The position numbers were made by a program, and so were the translations under genes. DNA of 42,534 nucleotides. Origin: a virus. The stretch spans positions 1 through 42,534 of the IMG/VR virus record IMGVR_UViG_3300042868_002256. One strand, given 5' to 3'. Shown one piece after another: positions 1 through 9,400 of this stretch (the stretch's first letter is position 1; each line of letters opens with the position of its first letter). The notes below the pieces were generated by a model, which saw only the letters and a program-made list of their open reading frames with translations, was not told the origin of the DNA and searched no databases.

Positions 1-63
1 GGAGAGGAAATGGGACAAGAGATGGAAGGTGAAGAGCAGATGAATGAAGGAATGGCTGAATAG
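1..63 (+). CDS. C-terminus of an upstream gene, probably portal protein
   Basis: An open frame enters the window from the left and ends at the TAG at 61-63, giving 20 residues rich in Glu, Met and Gly. Acidic, low-complexity tails are common at the C-terminus of phage portal proteins, and the next two genes look like scaffold and major capsid protein, the usual order after a portal gene. Only the tail is visible, so the portal call rests on position alone. The next promoter begins 4 nt after its stop. Confidence 0.5.
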   Translation, partial: GEEMGQEMEGEEQMNEGMAE

Positions 64-66
64 TTA

Positions 67-74
67 TACCTTTG
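67..74 (+). promoter_or_regulatory. Bacteroidota-type -7 promoter box (TACCTTTG) for scaffold and capsid genes
   Basis: TACCTTTG matches the Bacteroidota -7 consensus TAnnTTTG and ends 16 nt before the scaffold ATG. The 21 bases at 66-86 recur exactly at 3363-3383 in front of another structural gene. No clear -33 TTG is visible at the expected distance. It would drive the unit ending at the terminator at 2671-2704. Confidence 0.65.
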
Positions 75-90
75 CTAAAACAAAAGTAAC

Positions 91-1236
91 ATGGATAAAA
101 ACATCTTTGACATTGATGGCTATTCTAGTGAGCCTATGTCAGCAGAATCTATGACAGATAATGCTGAAGGTAGTCAAGAAACTAGTGGCACATCACAAGA
201 CCCAACACAAGGCGAAGGAGAAGGAAATCAAACCGCATCAACTGAAGGTCAATCAACTGAAGGTCAAACTTCTGTTGGACAAGAAGGCTCTACGAGCACA
301 GAAGGAAACTCAGGAAGTTCGGTTGATTTTGAAACTAAGTCTTTTGAATTTGAATGGGATAATGAAGAATCTAAAACTATTTATGAAAACCTCATAAGTG
401 GAGATTACGCTTCAGTATCCGATATGCTTTATGAGCAGAAGCTGCTATCTAATCTATCAGAAATGAATGATTCAGATGCAGTGATGATGGCTCTAGCATA
501 TCAGTATCCAGATTTAACTCCAGAAGAAATTCATGAGGAGTTTGAATCTAGATATGCTGTACCTAAAGAGGATACGGAATATATGAGCGAAGACGAACTT
601 TCTGTATATAATAAAAAAGTAGAGAAGGAGTCTAAGCGAATAGAAAGAGAACTTAAAAAAGATGCTAGAGTTGCTAAAGAAACGCTTTCTTCATATAAGA
701 AAGAAATTAGCTTCCCTGACATTCTATCGAAGGCAAAAGAGTTTGCTTCGGTAGTAGACCCAAAGGAGTATGTAAATCAATATATTCAATCTGAGCAAAC
801 TAAGTCAGAACAGACTGCGAAAGCTGAGAGAGAAAAGTACCTATCACAAGTTGATAAAGGGCTAAACGAGTTTAATGGATTTGAAGTCAAGTACAAAGAC
901 GAGGAAGTCTCTATTGACGCCAAATTCTCTATCCCTGATGAGGATAAGACTGCATTAAAGCAGGAGTTAAACGACTTTGACCTTGTTGACTATTTTGGTA
1001 ACAGATACGTCAAGGATGACCAATATGATACCAGACAGATTGCAGAAGATAAATACTTCTTGCAAAACAGAGATAAGATAATTAACTCTCTTGTAACACA
1101 GGCTGTATCTAAAGCTAAGTTAGATTGGTTAAAATCAATTAAAGGAATAGACTTATCATCTAAACCTAGTATTGGAGCTAACCCTGCAGCGAATGATGAA
1201 GTAAGAGGCGCATCTCAAAAAATCTTTAATTTTTAA
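91..1236 (+). CDS. Putative capsid scaffold / head-assembly protein
   Basis: 381 residues. Residues 1-80 are a disordered tract rich in Gln, Ser, Thr, Glu and Gly; residues 85-260 are highly charged, with many Lys/Glu helices suited to coiled coils; the C-terminal 120 residues look more compact. There are no catalytic motifs. A charged, partly disordered protein encoded between a probable portal and the major capsid gene is the usual profile of a scaffold that fills the procapsid and is later lost. The ATG lies 16 nt after the -7 box, and 18 nt separate its stop from the capsid ATG, so the two share a transcript. The role is inferred from position and composition; a minor head protein is the main alternative. 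Confidence 0.55.
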   Translation: MDKNIFDIDGYSSEPMSAESMTDNAEGSQETSGTSQDPTQGEGEGNQTASTEGQSTEGQTSVGQEGSTSTEGNSGSSVDFETKSFEFEWDNEESKTIYENLISGDYASVSDMLYEQKLLSNLSEMNDSDAVMMALAYQYPDLTPEEIHEEFESRYAVPKEDTEYMSEDELSVYNKKVEKESKRIERELKKDARVAKETLSSYKKEISFPDILSKAKEFASVVDPKEYVNQYIQSEQTKSEQTAKAEREKYLSQVDKGLNEFNGFEVKYKDEEVSIDAKFSIPDEDKTALKQELNDFDLVDYFGNRYVKDDQYDTRQIAEDKYFLQNRDKIINSLVTQAVSKAKLDWLKSIKGIDLSSKPSIGANPAANDEVRGASQKIFNF

Positions 1237-1254
1237 TAAATAAAATAATTTAAA

Positions 1255-2643
1255 ATGCCAGTTTTACAACCAGGTGGAGTAGTTCCAGCAGGTGGAGCAG
1301 TATCGCAAGCGTTCGTAACCGCATTGTCTTTATTGAAGCCACAGAACTATGACCAATTTATTGAGGCTTATGGCGCTCAATCTTACACTCAAATCCTAGA
1401 AATGCTAGGTAACAAACAAGTAGTACAAGCTACAGAATTCGGTCACTACGAAAGCCGCGGTAAGCGTCATTTCGCAGTACAGACTACAGGTGCTCCAGCA
1501 GAAACTGCAGCATTCTCTGATGCAGATACTACTATCGAAGCAGGTGAAGGTGTTACAATCACCATTACTGCAGCTTCTCACTTCCCTAACACATCAGGTG
1601 GAGAATCTCCAATCCGTGTAGGTGAAGTTTATGAAATCGCAGCAACAGGTATTTTAGTAAAATGCGTAGCTGTAAACAAAGCAACTGCAGGTGCTCACAC
1701 TATGACAGTTGTTCCTTTACAAAGCACTTACGTTCTTAACTCAACTAACTTACCTTCAGGTAGCTGGTTATTAGGCCGTGGCGCATCTCTTTCTGGTGAG
1801 GCTTCAACTAAAGTTGATTCTCAAACAGAATTAGTGAATCGTTACACTAACACGACTACTATGATTCGTGAAGATTTCGAAATCACTGACAAAGCTATGA
1901 TGCAAGAGCTTTGGGTTAGCTTTGATGGCGAAGCGAAATATACTCGTAAAGGTGCTAAAGAAGCGGTTAATCGTTTCTTAAACAACAAAGAGTTTACTTT
2001 ACTTTTCGGTGTTCAAGCAACTAACAGCCGTGCAGGTGACAACGGTACTGCAGGTCTTATCCCTACTATCGAGTCTCGTGGTCAAACCCATCAGTGGAAT
2101 TCTGATAGCGTATTCGATATTGAAGATTTCCACGCAATTAGCCGTTTAGTAGACTTCAACGGTGGTGCTTCTGAGTATCACTTCTTGATGGATAGCTACT
2201 TACGTAGCAAGATTGACGATGCATTATTCGCTAAATACCAAAATGGTGCAATCCAGTGGGCTGCAGTAGGTGGTAGCAATGATGTAGCTGTTAAGTATGG
2301 TTTTGATAGCATCAAGATTGATGGTATTACTTACCACCTTAAGAAGTTCTTAGGATTCAACGCTGAAGCTGTATACGGTGTAGCTCCTGCTACAGAGAAG
2401 TACAAGAACTTCGGTATCTTGGCTCCTATGAAATCTAACAGAGATGCTCGTACAGGCGACAACATCCCTAGCTTACAAGTTGTTTACAACGAAATCGAGC
2501 CAGGTAAAGAGTTGAAAGTATGGGAAACTGGTGGTCTTGCTAAAGTTCCAACTTCTGATAAGTTGAACTTAGTTATCAGCCACGCTTGCTCTGCAGGTCT
2601 TCGTACATTCGCAGCTAACCAATTCGTAGTTGTGAAGCCATAA
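1255..2643 (+). CDS. Probable major capsid protein
   Basis: 462 residues, the usual size of an HK97-fold major capsid protein. It is the gene most clearly adapted for high expression: Arg is almost always CGT/CGC here (about 13 CGN to 1 AGA by eye), whereas neighbouring genes use AGA. It follows a scaffold-like gene and is followed at once by the strongest terminator in the window. The N-terminus is Gly/Ala/Val-rich and hydrophobic, followed by a helical stretch, then Thr/Gly-rich beta segments (residues 80-190). There is no signal peptide, and the ATG follows an A-rich leader. I did not recognise a family signature in the residues, so the call rests on size, place and codon use. Confidence 0.7.
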   Translation: MPVLQPGGVVPAGGAVSQAFVTALSLLKPQNYDQFIEAYGAQSYTQILEMLGNKQVVQATEFGHYESRGKRHFAVQTTGAPAETAAFSDADTTIEAGEGVTITITAASHFPNTSGGESPIRVGEVYEIAATGILVKCVAVNKATAGAHTMTVVPLQSTYVLNSTNLPSGSWLLGRGASLSGEASTKVDSQTELVNRYTNTTTMIREDFEITDKAMMQELWVSFDGEAKYTRKGAKEAVNRFLNNKEFTLLFGVQATNSRAGDNGTAGLIPTIESRGQTHQWNSDSVFDIEDFHAISRLVDFNGGASEYHFLMDSYLRSKIDDALFAKYQNGAIQWAAVGGSNDVAVKYGFDSIKIDGITYHLKKFLGFNAEAVYGVAPATEKYKNFGILAPMKSNRDARTGDNIPSLQVVYNEIEPGKELKVWETGGLAKVPTSDKLNLVISHACSAGLRTFAANQFVVVKP

Positions 2644-2659
2644 TTGATTACTAATCAAT
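2643..2659. repeat. Near-perfect palindrome at the capsid gene stop
   Basis: ATTGATTA and TAATCAAT, 8-bp complementary arms around a single C, begin at the last base of the capsid stop codon. It lies 11 nt before the terminator stem. It could be a binding site or an RNA 3'-end structure; it is too tight to form a good hairpin by itself. Confidence 0.45.
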
Positions 2660-2670
2660 AGGTTAAATAT

Positions 2671-2704
2671 AAGGGCTCTAGTTAATACTAGGGCCCTTTT
2701 TTTT
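2671..2704 (+). terminator. Strong rho-independent terminator after the capsid gene
   Basis: An 11-bp stem (2671-2681 with 2688-2698, one T-G wobble) closes a TTAATA loop, and a run of T follows to 2704. It ends the scaffold-capsid transcript and insulates the next gene, which starts from its own promoter at 2710. Confidence 0.9.
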
Positions 2705-2709
2705 GTTCA

Positions 2710-2717
2710 TAAATTTG
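2710..2717 (+). promoter_or_regulatory. -7 promoter box (TAAATTTG) for the metallopeptidase-like gene
   Basis: TAAATTTG fits TAnnTTTG. It begins 5 nt after the T-run of the preceding terminator and ends 14 nt before the ATG at 2732. No convincing -33 element. Confidence 0.55.
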
Positions 2718-2731
2718 CTGAAATAGTAGCT

Positions 2732-3352
2732 ATGAGAAAAGTGTTCAGTAGATTCAAGGATAAGAATAGTATAAATTTCATAGAAGAAGTTATAGCTACT
2801 TGTAATATGTATGGAGTAAAGTGTAGTATAAGAGATGTATCATACGTAAAACTTGGTAGTTTTAAATGCGGAGGCTGGTTTGACGGAGAAGACAGAGAAT
2901 TAGTATGTAGTGTAAAGCACGATAAAGGATTAGCATTATTGGCTCATGAATTTTCGCACTTTCATCAGTGGGCAGAGAATAGCGATATATGGGATTTAGC
3001 TACAAGAAAGAACTCTCATTCAGCAATGCACGAATGGATAGAAGGGAAGCAAATTAGAGACATTAAAAAGCATATAGCAATATGTAGAGACCTAGAGGTA
3101 GATGCCGAAAAAAGGGCTGTTAAAATGATAAAGAAGTACAATCTACCTATCGACATAGAAGAGTACATTAGAGGAGCAAATGCTTATATATACTTTTACA
3201 ATTACATATTGAATATTAGAAGATGGAGTGCACCAAAGAATAGTCCGTATAGAAACAAGGTATTAATAGCTAGTATGCCAAAGACCTTTATGAAAGACTA
3301 TTCTGTTCTACCTGATAGGCTACTTAAGATATACCAAGAACAAGGTATATAG
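2732..3352 (+). CDS. HExxH zinc metallopeptidase-like protein
   Basis: 206 residues. HEFSH at residues 72-76 is a zincin HExxH motif inside a hydrophobic helix (LALLAHEFSHFHQW). A downstream helix carries E122 and E126 (LEVDAEKRA), placed like the third zinc ligand of ImmA/IrrE-type or SprT-type peptidases. The N-terminal part contains four Cys (24, 31, 46 and 59). No signal peptide or membrane segment, so it should act in the cytoplasm or virion. It sits between the capsid terminator and the next structural promoter, with its own -7 box, a moron-like layout. Prohead protease, cleavage of a host regulator, or a non-catalytic zincin are all possible; the substrate is unknown. Confidence 0.6.
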   Translation: MRKVFSRFKDKNSINFIEEVIATCNMYGVKCSIRDVSYVKLGSFKCGGWFDGEDRELVCSVKHDKGLALLAHEFSHFHQWAENSDIWDLATRKNSHSAMHEWIEGKQIRDIKKHIAICRDLEVDAEKRAVKMIKKYNLPIDIEEYIRGANAYIYFYNYILNIRRWSAPKNSPYRNKVLIASMPKTFMKDYSVLPDRLLKIYQEQGI

Positions 3353-3363
3353 TACAAAATACA

Positions 3364-3371
3364 TACCTTTG
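3364..3371 (+). promoter_or_regulatory. -7 promoter box (TACCTTTG), second copy of a repeated promoter
   Basis: TACCTTTG, 19 nt before the ATG at 3391. The 21 bases at 3363-3383 are identical to 66-86, extending through the start region into the leader, so the two structural units probably share promoter strength and leader properties. Confidence 0.65.
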
Positions 3372-3390
3372 CTAAAACAAAAGAAATAAA

Positions 3391-4269
3391 ATGGCAAAAG
3401 CTAAAAGTATTCTATCTGAAGATGGGGAACTCATCGAAGTAGAGCAACCTATTGTTAAGCAAGAGGTTAAGAAAAAAAGACAACCTTCGGAGTATGTATT
3501 CCAGTTGTTGGTAAATTTCAGAAATCAAGACGGAACCTTATCATTCCCTCCAACATTTGCTCTTAGAAATAAAAGCGTAGTGTTTGACGAGGAAACAGGT
3601 AGAGAAAGAGCCACAAGATACCTTGAGGGTATTTCTACTATCTGGCAAGATGAGCAGGATTCTTTACCTGAAAGCATTCAAAACAGAAGACCTAACATTC
3701 AGTTTAAAGACGGATTCTTAAGAGTTCCTTCTACAAAGCCTACATTGGTAGAGTTCTTATTAAAGAATGACCAATACGACAAGAAGAAGAACAAAATGGA
3801 TAAGTATGCTCCTGCAACCTACACAATGATTAATTATGAGGAAGCGGAAGAAGAGCAACTTAAGAAGTCTGAAAACAAGCTAGAAGCAATGAAGATTGCC
3901 ATGAACGCTAGCGAACAAGAAATGTTAGCTCATGCTAAATTCTTGAATGTTAGGTTTAGTTATGAAACAGGAGAACCAAGGTCTGAAAGCGCAATTAGGT
4001 CTGATTATGTGACTAAAGCACAGAACAATCCCGACTTATTCTTAAAGACTGTAAATAACCCTGTGGTAAAAGCTAAGTACATGGTAACTAAGGCTATGGA
4101 GAATAACCTTATTACTATTGCACATATCAAGGGTCAGGCACATTGGAGACAAACAAAACTCCTTATTGCTCAGATTCCTGACGGAGCAGATGCAGCTAAA
4201 TTCCTATCAGAATTTGCCCTTACAGAAAAGGGAGCAGAGTTCTATAACAAATTGAAAGAGTTATCTTAA
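3391..4269 (+). CDS. Putative virion structural protein
   Basis: 292 residues, soluble, with no signal peptide or membrane segment. Residues 1-30 are basic and charged; residues 35-130 look like a mixed alpha/beta domain; residues 150-185 form a Glu/Lys-rich helix; and the C-terminal 100 residues are helical. I recognise no family. It shares its promoter sequence with the scaffold-capsid unit and ends at a terminator, so it is a single-gene unit inside the head region. A minor head protein or a completion protein would fit; this is inference from place only. Confidence 0.5.
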   Translation: MAKAKSILSEDGELIEVEQPIVKQEVKKKRQPSEYVFQLLVNFRNQDGTLSFPPTFALRNKSVVFDEETGRERATRYLEGISTIWQDEQDSLPESIQNRRPNIQFKDGFLRVPSTKPTLVEFLLKNDQYDKKKNKMDKYAPATYTMINYEEAEEEQLKKSENKLEAMKIAMNASEQEMLAHAKFLNVRFSYETGEPRSESAIRSDYVTKAQNNPDLFLKTVNNPVVKAKYMVTKAMENNLITIAHIKGQAHWRQTKLLIAQIPDGADAAKFLSEFALTEKGAEFYNKLKELS

Positions 4270-4284
4270 AATAGGTTTTTGTTT

Positions 4285-4302
4285 CATTTGCTTTTGGTTT
4301 AC
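4285..4302. repeat. 18-bp repeat shared with the SSB-like gene leader
   Basis: CATTTGCTTTTGGTTTAC occurs here and exactly at 37211-37228, where its reverse complement is the leader and ATG of the SSB-like gene. Here the reverse strand would give only an 8-codon open frame. It lies between a gene stop and a terminator, and its last two bases overlap the stem. Confidence 0.6.
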
Positions 4303-4337
4303 CCCTCTACTATTCTTAGTTGGAGGGGTTTCTTTTT
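4301..4337 (+). terminator. Rho-independent terminator
   Basis: ACCCCTCTA (4301-4309) pairs with TGGAGGGGT (4321-4329), with one T-G wobble; the loop is about 11 nt and TTTCTTTTT follows. It ends the transcript of the 292-residue gene just before the next promoter. Confidence 0.8.
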
Positions 4338-4344
4338 ATATGCT

Positions 4345-4352
4345 TAACTTTG
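4345..4352 (+). promoter_or_regulatory. -7 promoter box (TAACTTTG) for the neck and tail unit
   Basis: TAACTTTG ends 14 nt before the GTG start at 4367. A TTG occurs at 4320-4322, 22 nt upstream, slightly longer than ideal for a -33 element. It is the only promoter seen before 12.4 kb, so it probably serves six genes. Confidence 0.55.
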
Positions 4353-4366
4353 TACAAATTTGACAC

Positions 4367-5029
4367 GTGAATATAAATGACTGCTTTAAAATTGTAGCCT
4401 ATCTAGTAGATAAGTATCAAGGAACAGGCGTATCTCCAGATGACTTTAATAGGATATTTCCTATGGCAGAAAGGTCTTACTTTGATATGCTTGCAGGCGG
4501 TGTTGAAGATTTTCAACCCGGAAGACCAATATCTAGAATAGGCATAGGAATGGGCAATAACGTAAATGAGGCATTAGCTGCGTTTATGCAAACGTCTACA
4601 TTAACTATAACTTCAGGAAGCGCTACTGTTCCAGCTAATCTATTTAAAGCTATTTCAATGAGAACGGCAAGTAACGTAGATATACCTAGAGTAGACCACG
4701 CAAAACTTGCTAGTAAATTAAATAGTCCAATAGACGCACCAACTTTAACAAAGCCATGCTACAATGAGATTGGGTCTACTTATAGATTTTACCCTACAGC
4801 ATTAACGACAGCTAATCTAACATTCATTAGATTGCCAATTCCTCCTGTTTGGGGATACACAACAGTTAGTGGAAGACCTGTTTATGATGCTGGAACTAGT
4901 ACACAATCAGAGTGGAATGACGCAGATTTAAACAAGATAATAATGAGAGCTGTTGGTCTAATTGGCGTAAGCATTAATGACCAGTTAATCATACAGGCCG
5001 CAAATCAAGTTAAAGAGAAAGGAGAATAA
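4367..5029 (+). CDS. Putative neck / head-tail connector protein
   Basis: 220 residues from a GTG start. GTG is preferred because it lies 14 nt after the promoter box and gives a complete first helix (VNINDCFKIVAYLVDKYQG); the next in-frame ATG would remove over 30 residues. The protein is soluble and mixed alpha/beta, with helices at both ends around a beta-rich Thr/Ser/Pro middle, the general design of ring proteins that dock on a portal. It is first in a run of three similar-size genes between the head and tail-hub genes. The role is inferred from order and size. Confidence 0.5.
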   Translation: MNINDCFKIVAYLVDKYQGTGVSPDDFNRIFPMAERSYFDMLAGGVEDFQPGRPISRIGIGMGNNVNEALAAFMQTSTLTITSGSATVPANLFKAISMRTASNVDIPRVDHAKLASKLNSPIDAPTLTKPCYNEIGSTYRFYPTALTTANLTFIRLPIPPVWGYTTVSGRPVYDAGTSTQSEWNDADLNKIIMRAVGLIGVSINDQLIIQAANQVKEKGE

Positions 5030-5032
5030 CGC

Positions 5033-5638
5033 ATGAATAGAATTCAATTTATAGAATTAGTAAGAAGGAATTACTACAATGGCATTCCTAGTTCTGATGC
5101 AGAATTAACAACAGAAGAAGTTGATTTGTATGTAGACGCTGCAGTGGGTAGAGCGGTTACAATAAACTACAGAGAAGCTATTGAGCTAGATGGTATTGAA
5201 ACTATTGGAGATGTATTCTATTCTACATTCAAAGGTTTTACAATAGCTAAAGATAACGATACAGGGTATTATTACTTTGATTTACCTCAAGCACCATTGG
5301 CGTCAAAAAGAGGATACAATATAGCAACATTAACTTTTCCTGTTAGTTCAGGATTAGCTAAAGCTCCAATCCAGGTATCTGTTAAAGAGCTTGATTATAT
5401 GGACCAATTACCTACACCTCCAAGTAAGATATTCTTCTGGCCTGAAGGTAAAAGATTATACATGAAGAGCTACATTAATTTAATAGGTAAAGCTCCTATT
5501 GTAAGAATGGTTAGCCCTAAGATAGATGAGATACCTGAAGATTATATTGCTTCAGCTATGGATTGGATTATGGGTCAATTAAGAATTAAAAAACAAACAC
5601 CTCAAGACTTATCTAATGATGGTCTTGATAAAGCATAA
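5033..5638 (+). CDS. Putative neck / head-tail connector protein
   Basis: 201 residues, starting 3 nt after the previous stop. AAGGAG about 10 nt upstream of the ATG is one of few Shine-Dalgarno-like sites in the window, though it also encodes the end of the upstream protein. An N-terminal helix (residues 1-45) is followed by a Tyr-, Pro- and beta-rich core (60-160) and a final helix (DYIASAMDWIMGQLRIKK). No family recognised. Its place among three tandem small structural genes before the large tail protein suggests a ring or adaptor of the short tail. Confidence 0.5.
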   Translation: MNRIQFIELVRRNYYNGIPSSDAELTTEEVDLYVDAAVGRAVTINYREAIELDGIETIGDVFYSTFKGFTIAKDNDTGYYYFDLPQAPLASKRGYNIATLTFPVSSGLAKAPIQVSVKELDYMDQLPTPPSKIFFWPEGKRLYMKSYINLIGKAPIVRMVSPKIDEIPEDYIASAMDWIMGQLRIKKQTPQDLSNDGLDKA

Positions 5639-5644
5639 TAAATT

Positions 5645-6415
5645 ATGAGTAAAGCAACAGCACAATGGGTTCCGTTAGCAGAGGTTATATACAACTATAT
5701 AGACCAGGCTCATCTAACTAGTGCAGAGTTTAGAAGACTTTGGGCTCTAGGAATTAGAGGTGTTAATGAGTTAGGAATGGATGTGTTCTATACTCCTAAA
5801 ACAGAGAAGTTAGTAGTTAAGCCAAACAAGACTGTTGAGTTACCTGCTGATTATTTAGCATATACTAAAATAGGAGTTTTAAATGCAGATGGCGAAGTTG
5901 CTACCTTAAAAAGAAATCCAAGTAAAACAGCTTATAAGATAGCTGATGCAGATAGAACTAGCAATAATACAGACGATGGAATAGGCGATGCGTACGATAG
6001 TAGATTCTGGAGTTATGTAAACTATTACAGTGGAGCAGGTTATGTTAACCTGTTCGGTAATGGCTCTATGCTAAATGATGCAGGAGAATTCAATATAGAT
6101 GAAGAGCAGGGTTTTATCTACCTAGATAATGACTTTGCTTATGATTATATTATATTAGAGTATCTATCAGATGCTTCTAATGACCAAGATTTTAAAATAC
6201 CAATTCAGATAGTAGAAGCTACTATTGCTTTTTTAGCATGGAAAGATATAGAGTTTCTTGCTTCTTCTAGAAAAGTTAATATGGGAGAAAAGCAGCTTAG
6301 AAAGAGTAACTACTATAATCAAAAGAGATTAGCTAAACAAAGAGTTAATCCAATAAGACTTTGGGAAGCTAATAGTACTATAAGAGAAGGACAGAAATTG
6401 GTTGTTAAAGGATAA
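5645..6415 (+). CDS. Putative neck / tail adaptor protein
   Basis: 256 residues. It begins with a helix (PLAEVIYNYIDQAHLTSAEF), a pattern seen in adaptor proteins of Bacteroidota phages, then a beta-rich middle with many Tyr, Asn and Gly (residues 60-180), and a helical C-terminus with a basic stretch (KQLRKSNYYNQKRLAKQRVN). Third of three connector-size genes; 12 nt separate it from the 1328-residue tail gene. No enzymatic motif. The precise role is inferred. Confidence 0.5.
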   Translation: MSKATAQWVPLAEVIYNYIDQAHLTSAEFRRLWALGIRGVNELGMDVFYTPKTEKLVVKPNKTVELPADYLAYTKIGVLNADGEVATLKRNPSKTAYKIADADRTSNNTDDGIGDAYDSRFWSYVNYYSGAGYVNLFGNGSMLNDAGEFNIDEEQGFIYLDNDFAYDYIILEYLSDASNDQDFKIPIQIVEATIAFLAWKDIEFLASSRKVNMGEKQLRKSNYYNQKRLAKQRVNPIRLWEANSTIREGQKLVVKG

Positions 6416-6427
6416 AAAAAATAATAA

Positions 6428-9400
6428 ATGCCTCAAGAGAAAAAGCAGTTTCAAGGTATACTAAATCTTCAGGATTCAGAAGATATAATACAGCCAGGTC
6501 ATCACATTGATGCCATGAATATAACATTCAGAAATGGCATAGCTGAAAATATACTTGGTAATAGAGAATTAGGTAGTTTATCATTACTACTTCCTAGTAC
6601 AGGAACTAACGTATGTATATGTGCTTATAATGATGAATTAAGAGGTAAGTTGATTATATTCAACGCTAACTCTTTAGGGTTTGATGGGATATATAAAATG
6701 TCTACATTAGATTCCGCAGCAGCAACTAGAATATATCAAGCAGGAACTGCGTCTTATCCAAACATATTAAACTTCAATACAGCTAATAAAATACATTCTG
6801 TAAATATTCTTTACGGAGAAACAGAGGCTGAAGATATTCTATTATTCGTAGATAGCTTAGGAAGACCAACAAAAATGAAGATGTCTAGATTCATTGCTAA
6901 TGAATACTCTGCATCTGAAATAAACAGAACATACATTGATGTTCATGTTAATCCTCCGCTATCTCCTATTAAATGCACTTATGAGCATGACAATGCTGTT
7001 ACTGCAAATAACGTAAGAGACTCATTATTCCAATTTAGATATAGATTCGTTTACGATGACAACGAGAGAAGTACATGGTCTCAGGCTAGTATAACTCCTC
7101 TTCCTTTTGATTACCTAAGACAACAGGGTACAAAGAATAACTCAAGAATAGCGTTGTTCATGTCATCAGGTGGAAGTAATGTAAAGAAGATAGAAATTGC
7201 AGCAAAAGAAACTAAAGGAGAATCTACTTCAGATTACTTCTTAGTTGATTCAATAGATAAGTCAATATCTTCAGTTCCGGATAATTCAATATATAGATAT
7301 AACTTCTATAATAATGGAGTTTATGAATTCTTAGACCAGAGAGAAATAGACTTAATATTTGATATGGTTCCGGATGAGGCTAATACCCAAGAACTATTAA
7401 ATGGTAATGTTATTATATATGGCGGTATCAAAGAAGGGTACGATAATCCAACTGTTACAGGTTCATTATCTACTTTTTCCATAGACTACCTTACGCAGCC
7501 AAATGGACTACTATTCGTAGCTTCTGCAAGAGGAGAAGATACTTCAAATGTTGCCTCTGATATTGTTTTAACAATAGCTGGAACAGGAACATTAGACGGA
7601 AATAATAGAACATCTGTATTAGATTCTGTAAATGCTACGGGTCACACATATGTTATAAATATGGTAGACGCAGCAGGTACTGCTATTAATATCAACTATA
7701 ATGCTGCATCGCAAACAATAGATACAATACTTGCAGGAATTGGTTCTGCAGCTACGGGTCTTGGCTTTACTGTTTCAGCAGTTGCAAACCGTTCAATTAC
7801 AATATCTAAAGCAGGTGTTAAATTATTAGGTTCTTCATTTAGAACAAATAATCAAAATATATTATCATCTAGCTCTAGTGTTTATAGCGAACTAGCTAAG
7901 AACTCATTCTACTCATTTGGATTGGTTTACTTTGATGTGAAGGGTAAGACAAATGGAGCAGTATATCCTATTCAAGCATTTGATAAGAGTACTAGCGAAT
8001 ACGTTTCAGTACCAACAGCTAATACAGAATACATTAGTTTATCAATAACTAGTAGACCTCCATCATGGGCAGTAAAGTATTCAGTGGTAAGAAGTGAAAA
8101 TAAAACAATAGATACTCAGATAGCATGGGTTACAAACAATGTGGCTACTGGTTCTTCTGATACTACTATTGCATCAGATGCGTTAGTAACCTATGTTGGA
8201 ATTCAAAACATGACAACATATAATGAGATTCTAAATTCAGAAAGGGGGATAAACTACGACTTTGTAGAGGGGGATAGAATTAAGTTTATATCAAGATATC
8301 AATCAGGAAACTTTAATGACCTAAAAGCTACATTAGTTACAGGTACATATGATTATGAGATTATAGGAACAGAGATAAATCCTAAGATAGGCGGTAATGC
8401 TAAAGAAGGTAAGTATATCAAATTAAGATACTCTGATTTGTCGGGAGACTTATCTACTGAATTCAAGGTTGACGGAAGTATGTTTTTCGGTAATTATCTA
8501 GTTGTAATCTATAGACAAAAGAAAAGGTCAGCAGATGATAAGACATTCTTTTACGAATTCGGTCCTAGTTTAGGAATAGGTGATGCAGGATTAGCAACTA
8601 GATATCATCTAGGTAATACAGATTCTGCTTATACAAATAATGGGAATCAGTCAACAGACCTAGTTACCCCTGCAAAAATTAATTTTCATACGGGAGATTG
8701 TTATACAAAATTCAGAAAGAATTTGCCAATCGTACTTGGAAGATACGAAGGCTCATTAAATTCATATAGTCATTCTGTAAGTGCTGGAAATATATACTCT
8801 ACAATGAAGATAGGCCTTCCTAGCCAAGACAATGCATCATTTAGAGTTAGCTCTCAAACAGAGCAATTATCTAACGGATATGGATTAGGAGATTATCCAT
8901 TATACGCAAATGATGCAGGATTTTTCTTCTTCAACAAATCAACAACAGAAGAACTTAAGATAAGAATCACAGGTTCTTTTAGGGCATATGGAACTAAGAC
9001 ATCTTATATGAAACTTGTTCTTAAAAAAGTTCCTTCGCTTGCTCCTCTTACTGTTACTACAACAGACTTGACAGGAGTTGTTGATATATCAAATGCGCCT
9101 GTTGCATCCGGAAGTCCAGGAACACCGGTTGATGTTCAGTTCGACAAAGTAATATCTGTTAGACAAACTGATAAGATTTCGCTGATGGCAGAGGGTACAC
9201 CATTTGCTCAGTCAGTTGTTTTATTTTCAGAATTCAATATTGAAGTTTATAGAAACGTGGATAGAATACCTGTTACAGAAGAGATTGTATCAGATTCAAG
9301 TAGGCTTTATTTTAACGGTAACGGAAGGCCGTTTGTTTTTGATAGAACAGCTAAGAGAGGATATTATGGAAATCTAGTTAGATATGGTCAAAATTACATA

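Noticed and set aside
4353-4362. Second -7-like box (CAAATTTG) before the GTG start at 4367
   Set aside because: It lacks the TA of TAnnTTTG; TAACTTTG at 4345 fits better.
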